Source of the DNA: Lachnospiraceae bacterium
GTDB taxonomy: Bacteria > Bacillota > Clostridia > Lachnospirales > Lachnospiraceae
Direction of reading: 5' to 3'
Assembly: GCA_017439675.1 (NCBI GenBank)
Contig: JAFSIQ010000037.1
Location: forward strand, 62,001 to 126,000
Length of the DNA: 64,000 nucleotides
Within the stretch, counting starts at the first letter, position 1. Each line of letters opens with the position of its first letter. A model generated the notes under the pieces. It saw only the letters and a list, made by a program, of their open reading frames with translations. It searched no databases and had not been told where the DNA came from. The translations under genes were made by a program, and so were the position numbers. Below, in pieces: positions 45,158-55,911 of this stretch.

Positions 45158-47194
45158 TTATTTTGTCTTAACCTTTACTATCTTACTATAAGTACCATAT
45201 ACTTTCTTTCCTGCTGAATCTACTTTGTATGCACGCACCTTCACGTAATACGTCTTCTTCTTGCTCAGCTTCGTAATCGTTGTATTGGTCTTGGTTGCTG
45301 TAATTTTCTTAACCTTTTTAAACTTCTTGCTGGTCGAATATGTAATCTCATATCCTTCAGCACCACTTACCTTTTTGTATTTCACAGTCATCTGCTTTGT
45401 CTTCTTGCTCTTCACAGATAATCCGGATACTTTCTTTGGCTTAGATACCTTCTCCCACTGTGCATATAAAGTCTGATTCTGTGTGACTTTTGTAGAAGCA
45501 GTTACCTTCGTACCACCACTTTTCTTTGTATACCATCCCTTAAATGTGTAACCCTTTTTCTGAACAGTTGGCAATGCTCCGATTTCCGCATTGGCATCTA
45601 CCACCATGCTGGACATGCTTAATTTGCTACCACCATTCTCATCGAACGTAACCGTGTATTTTACCACAGGTGCCGGTTGTGGTGTTTCTTCTGTTCCTTC
45701 GGAGTTCGACTGCCAATGTGCGTATAATGTCATATCCGCTGTAATGACCGTCTCTTCTGTTACCTCTAATCCGCCTGTCGGATGTGTAAACCATCCCAAA
45801 AATGTGTATCCATCTCTCTCTACAGTCGGCAATTCACCGATTTCAAAATTCTTTACGATTTGACGACTTGGTTCACTCAGTTTTGTTCCACCATTTGCAT
45901 CAAAGGTTACCGTACAACGTGGCAACGGCGTATATCGACAATTAATCTCCTTGTCCTCAGCATAATAATATGCTGCAGAAAATTCTTCACATACAAAGGT
46001 AATATTTTCTTTGTCACAATCATCAAATGCCCAAAAATCTATCTCTGTCACAGATGCCGGAATCTCGATATCCCCTGTCTTTGCAGCTAGACAATAGATT
46101 AATCTGCTCATATCCTTTGTGTATAAGATATCATCCACCACTACAAAGCTATCACTATCTTCGGATACATTGATATTTCCCAATTTCAAAGACCTATTAA
46201 ACACCATTGTACCTATAGAAGTAACACTTGCCGGAATGGTAATAGATTCCAACTTCGAGCAAAAATAGAAAGCCACATTGCCTATGGAAGTAACACCTTC
46301 CGGAATGGTAATAGTGGTTAATTCAGTGCACGCAGAAAAAGCGTCTTCGGCAATCGTAGTAATTCCTTCTTCTAATGTAATGCTCTCCAAATTGTGACAC
46401 TCACTAAATGCACTCTCACCGATAGTCTTTACATTCTCCGGAATCGTAATACTTGTTAATCCAGTGGCGTAAAACGCATTCCGCTTTATCTCTACCACAG
46501 TGTCCGGAATCGTAACAGATTTCAGTTCATCTCTGCAACCATAAAAGGCAGACTCGCCAATAAATGTAACACTATTCGGGATTGCAAAGGATGATTCTGT
46601 CTTACCGGGTGCATATGTAACCAATTCACTTTTCGTCTTATTGTATAAGTTCCCATCGTCAGATGAGTAGTTCGCATTATTGGCATCCACCGTTATGTTC
46701 GTCAATACTGAACAGTGCAAAAAGGCACTTTCTCCAATGCTTGTCACACTGCTTGGAATCGTAATCGATGGTAATGCCTCACATCCATCAAAAGCCTGAC
46801 TTTCTATCGTCGTAACACTATCCGGAATGGTGATACTCGTAAGAGCGCCACAATCTCGGAATGCATAATGTCCGATACTGATTACCGTATTCGGAATTGT
46901 AATAGATGTCACATCTCTCGTGTCGTTATGATAACTGTAAAACGCATTGTCGTCTATTCGTATAACAGTCTTACTGTCTATTGTACTAGGGATATCAATT
47001 TCCGTATCATCACCAGTATATCCTGTAATCTCTATTTTCCCGCTCTCAACCTCTCGATACCAGTAGGTCTCTGTGGAATCCCATGTGTCACCTTCGTTTT
47101 CTGCCTGTACCTGCATCTGCGTATTCGGACATATCATAATTCCCGATACTACCAAACAGAATGACAGAAACAGTGCTAAAATTCTTTTCTTCAT
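45158..47194 (-). CDS. Secreted LRR protein with two InlB-type B repeats and an Fn3 domain
   Basis: A protein of 678 residues. A signal peptide (MKKRILALFLSFCLVVSGIM, cleavage near 30) precedes LRR_5 repeats (about 60-410; TSIGESAFLHCSVLTNITV, SIGNVAFYFCSKLESITIP). Two B repeats (Flg_new type) follow, with TVTFDANGGTKLSEPSR and TVTFDENGGSKLSMSSM, each ending LYAHW or LYAQW (about 430-585). A C-terminal Fn3-like domain is rich in Lys (YEITYSTSKKFKKVKKITA). This is a typical gut adhesin layout. No sortase signal is present; the basic end may hold it to the wall. GGAGAAAC precedes the ATG. Confidence 0.9.
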   Translation of the reverse strand: MKKRILALFLSFCLVVSGIMICPNTQMQVQAENEGDTWDSTETYWYREVESGKIEITGYTGDDTEIDIPSTIDSKTVIRIDDNAFYSYHNDTRDVTSITIPNTVISIGHYAFRDCGALTSITIPDSVTTIESQAFDGCEALPSITIPSSVTSIGESAFLHCSVLTNITVDANNANYSSDDGNLYNKTKSELVTYAPGKTESSFAIPNSVTFIGESAFYGCRDELKSVTIPDTVVEIKRNAFYATGLTSITIPENVKTIGESAFSECHNLESITLEEGITTIAEDAFSACTELTTITIPEGVTSIGNVAFYFCSKLESITIPASVTSIGTMVFNRSLKLGNINVSEDSDSFVVVDDILYTKDMSRLIYCLAAKTGDIEIPASVTEIDFWAFDDCDKENITFVCEEFSAAYYYAEDKEINCRYTPLPRCTVTFDANGGTKLSEPSRQIVKNFEIGELPTVERDGYTFLGWFTHPTGGLEVTEETVITADMTLYAHWQSNSEGTEETPQPAPVVKYTVTFDENGGSKLSMSSMVVDANAEIGALPTVQKKGYTFKGWYTKKSGGTKVTASTKVTQNQTLYAQWEKVSKPKKVSGLSVKSKKTKQMTVKYKKVSGAEGYEITYSTSKKFKKVKKITATKTNTTITKLSKKKTYYVKVRAYKVDSAGKKVYGTYSKIVKVKTK

Positions 47195-47278
47195 GTTTCT
47201 CCTTCTCCCAAAATATCTCGTTCATAGTAACATCATTATTTTAACATACTCAACCTGTCTATACAAGTGTAGCAAAAG

Positions 47279-47388
47279 GGCACATCGCAAGCAAAGCTTG
47301 CAGCTGTGCATACCTTCAAACTAAGCTCACCCTGTTCGCTGAGGTTTCAGGCATCAATGATAAGCCGCCGCCATATGGCTCGTTGCCT
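47279..47388. repeat. GC-rich foldback spacer downstream of the XRE gene
   Basis: GCACA..GCAAGC pairs with GCTTGC..TGTGC (47280-47309). The rest, up to the XRE stop, is richer in GC than its surroundings and has no gene. It may contain the XRE terminator; no clear T-run is seen. Confidence 0.4.
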
Positions 47389-47796
47389 TCACAGGCTCAT
47401 CTTTTGTTTAATCTCATTGATAATAACCGTAATCTCATCTAACGTATCCACAATCTCATCCATACGGCGTTTCTCTTGATCATCAATAGTTCCATCTTTC
47501 ATGATATCCACTAATTCCTTAGATATCATATCCATATCCTGAGCAGAGCCCAAAAATTTCATTACGATTCTATCTAAACTCTCTCCCTTATTCGCCTTGA
47601 AATTATCTTTTAGCAGGTAATCGATAGACACATCAAAAAAGTCACTGATTACTACCATCTTGTCTGTTTCTGGCAGGGTAATACCTAATTCCCACTTTGA
47701 TATGGCTTGTCGGCTCACCCCTAATTTCTCTGCTAATACCTCCTGCGAGTATCCACATTGTGTTCTTAAATCATATAACTTCTCTGAAAAAGTCAT
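47389..47796 (-). CDS. XRE-family helix-turn-helix regulator
   Basis: A protein of 135 residues. The N-terminal HTH_3 domain (about 5-60) contains YSQEVLAEKLGVSRQAISKW, a classic recognition helix. The C-terminal 70 residues are acidic and helical (KDGTIDDQEKRRMDEIVDTL). The start is the ATG at 47796 preceded by GGAGGTAGAGAA; the open frame continues 51 codons upstream without a ribosome binding site and through the promoter. It is divergent from the paaK-ACT pair. The target is unknown and could include its own promoter. Confidence 0.88.
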   Translation of the reverse strand: MTFSEKLYDLRTQCGYSQEVLAEKLGVSRQAISKWELGITLPETDKMVVISDFFDVSIDYLLKDNFKANKGESLDRIVMKFLGSAQDMDMISKELVDIMKDGTIDDQEKRRMDEIVDTLDEITVIINEIKQKMSL

Positions 47797-47895
47797 TTCT
47801 CTACCTCCGTATATCTGTAGCAAATGTTTCTTCCACAAAATCGTACAAAACATCATCTGCTTCGTTATTGTAATCATCTTTTTTCGCCATTTTTC

Positions 47896-47952
47896 ATTAT
47901 ATTTTAACCCAAACAGGAAATCAACCATTTCTAACAAGCAACTTAGCAACTT
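47896..47952 (-). promoter_or_regulatory. XRE promoter with tandem 8-bp repeat
   Basis: Reverse-strand TTGATT (47919-47924), 17-bp spacer and TATAAT (47896-47901). Just upstream is a perfect tandem AAGTTGCT repeat (47937-47952), a possible operator. The 351-bp gap between the XRE and paaK starts holds no other recognised element. Confidence 0.6.
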
Positions 47953-48147
47953 TAGGTTGCGAAAATGATGTTTTTCTTTTCTCCAAAAAAGGATTATGGT
48001 AAAATGTTACTATCTGCATGAGTGTAGCAATAATCACCAATATCACCAACACGAGATATCTCTGACAATTACAGTTAATCTCACCATAACAAAGTGACGT
48101 GATATCTAAATACACCGTGCCCTACAACTTTATAAAGGAGAAGGAAC

Positions 48148-49446
48148 ATGATTTGGAATGAAGCAAGAGAATGTATGAGCAGAGACGAGATGACAAACTT
48201 ACAGAGTTCTCGCCTGAAAAAAGTAGTAAACCGTGTATACCACAATGTTGAACCTTACCGCAAGAAAATGCAGGAGGCAGGATTAGAGTTGGCAGACATC
48301 AATAGTATTGAAGATATCACCAAGCTTCCATTTACTACAAAGGATGATTTACGCGATAATTATCCATTTGGATTGTTTGCTGTTCCTTTAAGTGAAATTG
48401 TGCGTGTTCACGCTTCCTCTGGAACAACCGGAAAAGCAACCGTAGTTGGTTATACCCGTAAAGATATCGATGTTTGGGCTGAATGTGTAGCTCGTTGCTG
48501 CGCCATGGCAGGACTCGGCAGGGATGATATTATTCAGGTTGCTTACGGCTATGGTTTATTCACCGGTGGGCTCGGCGGACATTACGGCGCAGAACATCTT
48601 GGTGCCACAGTTGTACCAATGTCTGTCGGCAACACTCAGAAATTAATTGACATGATGATTGACTTTGGCGCAACTGGTCTTATGTGTACACCATCCTATC
48701 TGATGCATATCGCAGAAGTAATTGAAGAGATGGGTGTAAAAGACAAGATTAAGTTAAAAGCTACCTTGAACGGTGCAGAGCCTTGGACAGAAAATATGCG
48801 CACTCAGATTGAACAACGCCTTGGTATTAAGGCACACGACATATACGGTCTTTCTGAAATCATGGGACCTGGTGTTGCAAATGACTGTGAATACCACGAA
48901 GGACTCCATGTGTACGAAGATCACTTCTTTGCAGAGGTAATCGACCCTAATACATTGAAGCCTGTGGCAGATGGCGAAACTGGTGAGCTTGTTATCACCA
49001 CTCTCACCAAGGAGGGTATTCCTCTCATTCGATATCGTACCAAGGATTTAACCAGTATCACCCATGAGAAGTGTAGATGCGGTCGTACCACAGCACGTAT
49101 CAGTCGTTTCAAGGGACGTTCTGATGATATGCTTATTATCCGTGGTGTCAACGTATTCCCTAGCCAGGTGGAAGCAGCCCTTCTTACAGTCGATGGAATT
49201 ACACCAAACTACCAGATTATTGTTGATCGTGTAAACCACCAGGATACATTGGCTATTTTAGTTGAAATAGAAGAGCGATTCTTCTCTGATGAAATCAAAG
49301 AACTTGAAAACCTTCAGAAGAAGATTGAACATGCTGTCCATCAGGGAATTGGTTTGAACGCTAAGATTAAGTTAGTAGAACCTAAGACCATTGAGAGAAG
49401 TATGGGTAAGGCAGTTCGTGTAATCGATAAGCGTAAGCTTGTATAG
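48148..49446 (+). CDS. paaK: Phenylacetate-CoA ligase family enzyme
   Basis: A protein of 432 residues. The adenylate-forming P-loop [17 protein letters not shown] is at about 88-104, with [13 protein letters not shown] (near 232) and the C-terminal [20 protein letters not shown] (near 330) carrying the hinge. It activates phenylacetate or a similar aryl acid with ATP and CoA in the cytosol. In anaerobes such ligases often accompany indolepyruvate oxidoreductase and an ACT protein; the oxidoreductase is not in this window. AAAGGAGAAGGAAC precedes the ATG. The ACT gene follows at 14 bp. Confidence 0.93.
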   Translation: MIWNEARECMSRDEMTNLQSSRLKKVVNRVYHNVEPYRKKMQEAGLELADINSIEDITKLPFTTKDDLRDNYPFGLFAVPLSEIVRVHASSGTTGKATVVGYTRKDIDVWAECVARCCAMAGLGRDDIIQVAYGYGLFTGGLGGHYGAEHLGATVVPMSVGNTQKLIDMMIDFGATGLMCTPSYLMHIAEVIEEMGVKDKIKLKATLNGAEPWTENMRTQIEQRLGIKAHDIYGLSEIMGPGVANDCEYHEGLHVYEDHFFAEVIDPNTLKPVADGETGELVITTLTKEGIPLIRYRTKDLTSITHEKCRCGRTTARISRFKGRSDDMLIIRGVNVFPSQVEAALLTVDGITPNYQIIVDRVNHQDTLAILVEIEERFFSDEIKELENLQKKIEHAVHQGIGLNAKIKLVEPKTIERSMGKAVRVIDKRKLV

Positions 49447-49460
49447 AAGGAGGGGTATAT

Positions 49461-49871
49461 ATGTTTATTAAACAGTTAACTGTGTTTATTGAAAACCGTG
49501 CCGGTCGTTTAGAAGAGGTTGCTCAGGTTTTAAAGGACAACGATATCAATATTAAATCCATGTCTTTGGCAGATACTAGTGATTACGGATTGTTACGCTT
49601 TATTCTTTCCGATTCCGAAAAGGCCGTTAAAGTATTGAAGGATGCAGGATTTTCTGCTATGGCTGCGGATGTTATTGCAGTGAAGTTGACACAACAGGTG
49701 GGACAGTTAAGCGAGTTACTGAATGTCCTTTCTAGTGCAAGCGTAAATGTAGAATATATGTATGGTTTAACTTCCGATGACCAATCAGCTTTCATTGTAT
49801 TAAAAACCAATGACCAGAACAAAGCGTTAGAAGCTATCAAGGCTTCTTCCTTTGAATTATTCACAGCATAA
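49461..49871 (+). CDS. Tandem ACT-domain protein
   Basis: A protein of 136 residues made of two ACT domains (about 1-68 and 70-136): FIKQLTVFIENRAGRLEEVA and KLTQQVGQLSELLNVLSSAS. ACT domains bind amino acids. Paired with paaK it probably senses an aromatic amino acid and tunes the ligase or its pathway. AGGAGGGGTATAT precedes the ATG. A strong terminator follows. Confidence 0.92.
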   Translation: MFIKQLTVFIENRAGRLEEVAQVLKDNDINIKSMSLADTSDYGLLRFILSDSEKAVKVLKDAGFSAMAADVIAVKLTQQVGQLSELLNVLSSASVNVEYMYGLTSDDQSAFIVLKTNDQNKALEAIKASSFELFTA

Positions 49872-49903
49872 TCACATCGAAAGTATAATAGAATATAAAG
49901 ACC

Positions 49904-49936
49904 AACAGCGCAGGTTATAAAACCTGCGCTGTTTTA
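49904..49936 (+). terminator. Terminator of the paaK-ACT operon
   Basis: AACAGCGCAGGTT pairs perfectly with AACCTGCGCTGTT around ATAA, followed by TTTATATA. Confidence 0.88.
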
Positions 49937-49983
49937 TATATGCATATAAGCTTTACTATTGTGGTTTCTATTGAGTAAGTATA

Positions 49984-52900
49984 TTACTTCTTAACCTTAA
50001 CCGAAGATTTCTGTCCCTTTTTTGCAAATAAGGACTTATACTGTGCTAATTTCTTCTTTGGTACTTTAATCACACATTTCTTGTGAATGCCCTTAAGTGC
50101 ATTTGTTCCAACAGAAGAAAGTACGGTAGACTTAACTGTAATCTTCTTCAAAGCCTTACAATTAAGGAATGCCTGTGTTCCAAGTGAAGTAAACTTCTTT
50201 GGAAGCGTAATTGCTGTCAGTTTCACACATTTTGCAAAGGACTGGTTTCCTATGTTGGTCAGCTTCGCACTAGAAGAAATTGTTACAGTCTTAAGCACCT
50301 TACAGTTATAAAATGCTTTGTTTTCGATTCTTGTTACAGAATTAGGAATCTTAACCTTCGTTAACTTGTAACAATTCTGGAAAGCACTCTCACCAATCGT
50401 ATTCAGCTTGCCTTTTGATGCAAGTGTCAATGTCTTCAACTTCTTACAATTGTAGAAGGCTTTCTTTCCAATTGTTGTCACTTCACTACCAATCTTAACT
50501 GTTGTAAGATTACTACATCCAGAGAATGCATTCTCCTCAATGTTCTTCACGTAGTTACCGATAGAAATGGTTTTAATCTTCTTGTTGTTCTTAAACATAC
50601 CAGCCTTAATGGTAGTAACCTTGTAACGCAATCCATTGATGGTTACCGTATCTGGAATCACAACATTCGTTGTAGAAGAATCGCTTGATCCTTCGTAAAC
50701 CACTTCACCTTGAAGGTCAGTAGTACTTACTCTTGTAACCTTTACCTTGGCTCCTGTTGCAGGGTCCACTGCTTCCTGATTCGCCTTAACAGTTGGGTAC
50801 TTCACATTGATGGAAACCGTTGCGGTTTTCTTATAACCACCCTGTGAGTTGTTAGCTGTTGCTGTAATCTTGACATACTTGCTAACACCATCTGCCTTTA
50901 ATACCTGTACATTACCATATTGGTCTACAGATACATAATCTGGTGCATCAGATGTAAATGTAATCGCCGTATTAGTCAGATTATGGAAATCTGCCATATT
51001 TGCTGAAGAACATACCTGATTAAAATAATTCTTGTATTCCTTGAATACAGAAAATGCACTTCCTGGGGCTGCTCCACTGTTGTATTCTGATGGAACCTGC
51101 AATGTAATCGTATTAACATCAGAACCGACAGTCACTGTATAGGTTTTCTTATACTTTGCTTTCTGTTCCTCTGTACATCCCTCTGGATAAACGCTAATGG
51201 TTGCCGTACCAAGACCTGCAGGAATCAAACAAAACTTCATATTAGATGCATTTGTTGTAACCGTTCCATTAGAGGCTGTTGTTGTAGCCTTAGTGGTATA
51301 TGTCGTAGGTGGCGTAGCCAATGGAGAGGTACTAGAGCTTGGATAAATAACCGCTGGATTACTAGTCTCTACCACAACATTACTACTTGGTATTGTAGAA
51401 GCCGTCTCATAACGGTCAACCATTGAATAATAATATGTAGCTGAACCCTTAGAAGCATTAATTGCCTGTATCTGAGGTGCACTTGGCCACTGGTTTGTCA
51501 GCTTATTATCTGTGTAAACAACCGCCATTGGTGATGGGTCAACCACACGAATATTATAAGTTGCATTAAAGGAATCGGAGTTAATGGTATAGCCATCCTT
51601 ACAGGTAAAGCTAATTCCCGCAATAATCTCTAATTGTATACGCTCATTCGGTGTTGTTTCCCTCAAACCAGACACCTTGATTACATCTACATCACCGGTA
51701 GTATTTCCGTACTTAACCTTCTCTGTATCTGCCGTCTCTAATCGCGTGAAGTATTCCTCGCTCACTATATATGCAGGATCGTTTACATTGGTACACTTAT
51801 AATAACCATCACTTACCTTTGCTCTTACCTGCAACAACTGTTCTACATCTGTATTAGTCTGATCATTCCTATCCACAATACGAATTGCCGCAATACTAGA
51901 GGTGCCCTTTTCATTCACATAATATGGGAAGGACATCTGCCTTCCATAGGATACAACGGTTTCCTCCGGTGTATCTACAGTCACAGATATCTGAATCCCG
52001 TTCTCACTCGTCTTCGTACCATTATTCATACCGGTTACCTGTGGCGTACTAACACCATCCACCATTTGACTGGTAGCCGATTCAAACACCTGCTTGCTTA
52101 CCGTAGTGGATGCATAAAATCTAAAATTCTTGAACTTAGCACAACTCTGCAACGCATCCTTTTTAATAATCTGCACTTCTTCACCAAAGGTCGCATCTGT
52201 CAATTGGCTACATAGTTTAAATGTATTCATTTCAATTACAGCCACCTTGGTTCCCTCTAACACAAACTTTGTCAGCTTCGTCCCCTCAAAGGCACTCTGA
52301 CCAATTGTTGTAAGCATGCCCGCGTTGGTAAAGTCAATATTCGTCAAACCGGAATTCACAAATGCACTAGCGCCAATCTCCTTGATTCCGGCACCAAGAA
52401 CAACCTCACCGATACTACTTGCATCCTTAAACGCATAGCTGTCAATCTTTAAGAGAGTATCTGGCAACGCCGTACCAGTTAGCACCAATTTCTCACAGCT
52501 AAGGAATGCGTTCTGACCAATTGTCTCTACAACGCCGAAATCCACAGTGGTGAGATTATCACAATCACTAAACGCATACGTGTCTAACTTCTTAACATTT
52601 GCTAAATCTATATTCTCCAAACCCTTGCAGCCAGTAAAGCAATACTGTCCGAGGGTAGAAGCACTTCCAAGTTCTACCGTTGTAAGAACGGCACATCCTG
52701 AACCCAAAGCACTCTTTGCAAAGGTCTTTCTATCAAGAATAATGCCACCATTTACATTATTCGTCGGCAATTTCACTGTGGTAAGATATTTACAATCCAT
52801 AAAAGTACCATAATCACTTCCAGAATCTACACTGCCATACCCGATTTCACTAAGATTCACAAAGCTTGTCAAGTCTGCCGATTCAATATAACTACCAGCA

Positions 52901-55656
52901 AAGGCTCTTTCACCAATCTTCTCTACATACATCGGCAATACGCTAGCCGCTTCCTCAATCTCTTGACAGCCTTCAAAGGTATACTCCGGAATAATCTTCC
53001 AACGCATAGCCACATTGCCATTGGTATCTGCTTCCCATACAACCTTTTTCACACCGGTATATGCAAACACTGCCTTAGCTGGTACTGGCATATAATCTGG
53101 AATGGTAATCACGCCCTCGCTTCCTGAGCCTGCATACATGGTATCAAAGAGTTCCTGTCCATCAAACACACCTGTATTCAGATACAAGGACTCCAAAGAA
53201 ACTGGCAAAACAACTGTCTTCAGTACTGGATACACATCATCCGCAACCCCAAGATAATTCTGCTCTTTGTCCATATAAGAGTTCTTCTTAAGACTATCTT
53301 GATGCGCAAATGCTTCCCCTGATATCTGTGCCAGACTTCCACAGGCTGACAAATCAATTGTAGTAAATTGATGTCCAAAGAATGCCAATTCGCCAACAAA
53401 AGAAAGACTTGTCAGTTGGTTAAAGTTAAAGCTAGTCAGTGGACACAATGCATAAAAGTGATATGGTATAGCCGTTGTAGCTGCTGGCAAGGAACTTCTT
53501 GTCATGCTTGTACAACCCTCAAACACCTGTGGCTGTAGTACAGGGGCTGCACCATTCACGTCCCGTACATGAAGCTCGGTAATACTTTTACATTTCATAA
53601 AAGCACCATGTTCGAGAGCGGTTAACGTATTCGGCAAAGATGTTGTCGTTGTTTCATTACACTGAATGGTATCTAATTTCTCATTCTTATAAAATGCACA
53701 AGCACCAATCTGCAAGCACTCTCCACTATTCTGTGGCAAGGACAAGCTAGTTACTGACACATTGTTACGGAATGCCTCTGCATAAATTTTTCTAATAGTA
53801 CCAGATACGCCCGTTGTGCCTTTCCACACTATCTCCGTAACCTTAGCCTTTTCATTAGCCGCATCATCTGCCTTGACATAAAATGCTCTAGCAGCAATAA
53901 TTTTGACAGATGCTGGTATCTTGATTTCTCTAAGGTCGTCACAACCGGTAAACACCTCACTACCACATTCTTTGTTATCATACTTTTTATGTGCAACATC
54001 CTTCTCAACTAGCTTATTGGCACTGTCAATTCCACCTGCTGGGATAGACGCTATCTTCTCCTCTTCATTAGAGTCTGTTCCCTTTCCCAAACAATAATCA
54101 TTTACCAACTGACGACCAATCTGTGTCAAGTTGTTCATATTCAATAAGAAATTTGTATTGGTAATCGCAGTGTTACGGAACGCACAGTCACCAATTAAAG
54201 CGACATTACAGGAGCCATTATTATCTTTTCTTTGCTCAACTGTAGAAAGATTTATACAATCGTCAAACAAATGGTCTGCAATCTCTGGAATTGCATATGG
54301 CAATGATACACTTTCAAAATCATCAACCGCATAAAAAGCAGCTTTTCCAATGCTAGTTACATAATCAGGAAGATAAATATGATAAGTTCCATCTGCCGTA
54401 TCGCCTGCATACAATCTAGAAAGATTGGTCTGTGCAAAAGCATATTCACCAATTTCCACAGCGGTGGCATTTTCAGGCAACTGCAACTCACCAAGTCCGC
54501 TAGATCCCTGGAACACACTCGGTCCAATACCTGTCAAGTGTGTACAATTACTCAAATCAAATACAGATGCTGAAAATTTCGCACCATAAAATGCTCTACT
54601 GTGAATCTTCTTTAATTTTGAAGTAGAATCAAACTGAACACTAACGCCATCACCTGCTGTTCCTGCATTAGAGAATATATCAGAAGGCAAAATCGTTATT
54701 GCCTTACTCACTTTAATCGTTTGTAATGCCGTACAACCGCTAAACAAGCTGGCTGCATTCTGCAATACCGAGCCATCCGAAAATGCTGGCAAATTAATTG
54801 TTGTAAGCGCTATATTATCTAAAAACGCCTTCTGTCCCACATAAGTCAAACCTGAAGGCAAAGTATTGTCCTCACTGGTTGTGTTGATACTTGCCAGCTT
54901 TGAACACTTATCAAATGCCTCATCACCAATAGACTTTAACCCGTTTGGCAACTTAATAGTAGTCAATTTGGAACAGCTGTCAAATGCTGTACTGCCAATA
55001 GATGTAATAGTGGTTGGCATGACAAAACTATTAAACTGGCATCCAGCAAACTCTCCATCTGGAATGCTTGTCACACCAGTAAGTGCTCTAATGTCAATGG
55101 CAGTCGCACCACTTGCAACACCAAGACCCTCTATGGATGTGACTGATGCAACACCGCTCATGCCTGTAAAATTAAGACTGCCATCATAGTTCTGCAAATC
55201 ACCTGCTGTAATATTATTCACTGTCAATGCCGAACCTTTCTTATCATTATAAATGTCTACCACTAATGAAAGCAATGTGGCATCCTTAAATACAGCAGAT
55301 AATCTAGTTCCACTGGAAACACTAGCGTATTTGCTTTCCGGCACATCCACCTTTCCTTCTAACTTTTTTGTCTCTTTCTTGGCAGCTTCTGTCGTTGTTT
55401 CCTCGGTGGAAACCTCCGTCACTGCCTCTGTTGCTACTTCCGTAGCAGCTTCTGTGGTCACTGCTTCTGAAGCTTCTGTAACCACTTCTGTCGTTGCTTC
55501 TGTAACAACCTCCGTGGTAGTTTCTTCTGAAACAGCTTCCTGCTCAATCACACTGTCCACTTCCGTTGCTGATGCAGTGATTCCTGGATTTGCCACGGAA
55601 AGCACCATTACAGCAGTAAGTACGAGACTCAGTGTTCTCAAACTTCTTCGTTTCAT
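49984..55656 (-). CDS. Giant secreted BspA-type LRR protein
   Basis: A protein of 1890 residues. A signal peptide (about 1-30, ending ASA) is followed by a Thr/Glu-rich stalk (TTEVVTEATTEVVTEA...), then LRR_5 repeats over about 145-1230 (TTIGQSAFEGTKLTKFVL). A middle region of Ig-like or bacterial-Ig-type domains (about 1240-1620) follows, then a final LRR block (about 1670-1850; TIGKKAFYNCKKLKTLTL). The basic C-terminal module IKVPKKKLAQYKSLF also appears in the LRR protein at the window end. No LPXTG motif. AAGGAGGTAATAAG precedes the ATG and it has its own promoter. Probable role: adhesion. Confidence 0.9.
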   Translation of the reverse strand: MKRRSLRTLSLVLTAVMVLSVANPGITASATEVDSVIEQEAVSEETTTEVVTEATTEVVTEASEAVTTEAATEVATEAVTEVSTEETTTEAAKKETKKLEGKVDVPESKYASVSSGTRLSAVFKDATLLSLVVDIYNDKKGSALTVNNITAGDLQNYDGSLNFTGMSGVASVTSIEGLGVASGATAIDIRALTGVTSIPDGEFAGCQFNSFVMPTTITSIGSTAFDSCSKLTTIKLPNGLKSIGDEAFDKCSKLASINTTSEDNTLPSGLTYVGQKAFLDNIALTTINLPAFSDGSVLQNAASLFSGCTALQTIKVSKAITILPSDIFSNAGTAGDGVSVQFDSTSKLKKIHSRAFYGAKFSASVFDLSNCTHLTGIGPSVFQGSSGLGELQLPENATAVEIGEYAFAQTNLSRLYAGDTADGTYHIYLPDYVTSIGKAAFYAVDDFESVSLPYAIPEIADHLFDDCINLSTVEQRKDNNGSCNVALIGDCAFRNTAITNTNFLLNMNNLTQIGRQLVNDYCLGKGTDSNEEEKIASIPAGGIDSANKLVEKDVAHKKYDNKECGSEVFTGCDDLREIKIPASVKIIAARAFYVKADDAANEKAKVTEIVWKGTTGVSGTIRKIYAEAFRNNVSVTSLSLPQNSGECLQIGACAFYKNEKLDTIQCNETTTTSLPNTLTALEHGAFMKCKSITELHVRDVNGAAPVLQPQVFEGCTSMTRSSLPAATTAIPYHFYALCPLTSFNFNQLTSLSFVGELAFFGHQFTTIDLSACGSLAQISGEAFAHQDSLKKNSYMDKEQNYLGVADDVYPVLKTVVLPVSLESLYLNTGVFDGQELFDTMYAGSGSEGVITIPDYMPVPAKAVFAYTGVKKVVWEADTNGNVAMRWKIIPEYTFEGCQEIEEAASVLPMYVEKIGERAFAGSYIESADLTSFVNLSEIGYGSVDSGSDYGTFMDCKYLTTVKLPTNNVNGGIILDRKTFAKSALGSGCAVLTTVELGSASTLGQYCFTGCKGLENIDLANVKKLDTYAFSDCDNLTTVDFGVVETIGQNAFLSCEKLVLTGTALPDTLLKIDSYAFKDASSIGEVVLGAGIKEIGASAFVNSGLTNIDFTNAGMLTTIGQSAFEGTKLTKFVLEGTKVAVIEMNTFKLCSQLTDATFGEEVQIIKKDALQSCAKFKNFRFYASTTVSKQVFESATSQMVDGVSTPQVTGMNNGTKTSENGIQISVTVDTPEETVVSYGRQMSFPYYVNEKGTSSIAAIRIVDRNDQTNTDVEQLLQVRAKVSDGYYKCTNVNDPAYIVSEEYFTRLETADTEKVKYGNTTGDVDVIKVSGLRETTPNERIQLEIIAGISFTCKDGYTINSDSFNATYNIRVVDPSPMAVVYTDNKLTNQWPSAPQIQAINASKGSATYYYSMVDRYETASTIPSSNVVVETSNPAVIYPSSSTSPLATPPTTYTTKATTTASNGTVTTNASNMKFCLIPAGLGTATISVYPEGCTEEQKAKYKKTYTVTVGSDVNTITLQVPSEYNSGAAPGSAFSVFKEYKNYFNQVCSSANMADFHNLTNTAITFTSDAPDYVSVDQYGNVQVLKADGVSKYVKITATANNSQGGYKKTATVSINVKYPTVKANQEAVDPATGAKVKVTRVSTTDLQGEVVYEGSSDSSTTNVVIPDTVTINGLRYKVTTIKAGMFKNNKKIKTISIGNYVKNIEENAFSGCSNLTTVKIGSEVTTIGKKAFYNCKKLKTLTLASKGKLNTIGESAFQNCYKLTKVKIPNSVTRIENKAFYNCKVLKTVTISSSAKLTNIGNQSFAKCVKLTAITLPKKFTSLGTQAFLNCKALKKITVKSTVLSSVGTNALKGIHKKCVIKVPKKKLAQYKSLFAKKGQKSSVKVKK

Positions 55657-55754
55657 CCTCTTATTACCTCCTTCGTTCTTAAACCTATACTTCCATATTA
55701 GTACATGGGTTACACCCTTTTGACATAAGCCAAAAAATACCTATATATCTCATA

Positions 55755-55783
55755 ATTATAGAACATATACCCCCAAAAAGCAA
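55755..55783 (-). promoter_or_regulatory. Promoter of giant LRR gene
   Basis: Reverse-strand TTGCTT (55778-55783), 17-bp spacer and TATAAT (55755-55760), about 100 bp before the start. Confidence 0.65.
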
Positions 55784-55788
55784 TGAAA

Positions 55789-55810
55789 ACTGGGTGAAAA
55801 ATCACCCAGT
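55789..55810 (-). terminator. Terminator after the symporter gene
   Basis: ACTGGGTGA pairs with TCACCCAGT around AAAA; leftward RNA continues TTTCATTGC. It sits about 100 bp past the symporter stop and just before the LRR promoter. Confidence 0.6.
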
Positions 55811-55911
55811 TTCCGTCACTACATAATGTTGCCTTTTGAAGAAGTCTTCACCACAACATCTACGCTTTATCTGATTTATCTATATCACCATAATCGGTGT
55901 TATGAAACCAT

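Noticed and set aside
47797-47949. Longer N-terminus for the XRE regulator
   Set aside because: The extension has no ribosome binding site and crosses a good promoter; the ATG at 47796 follows GGAGG.
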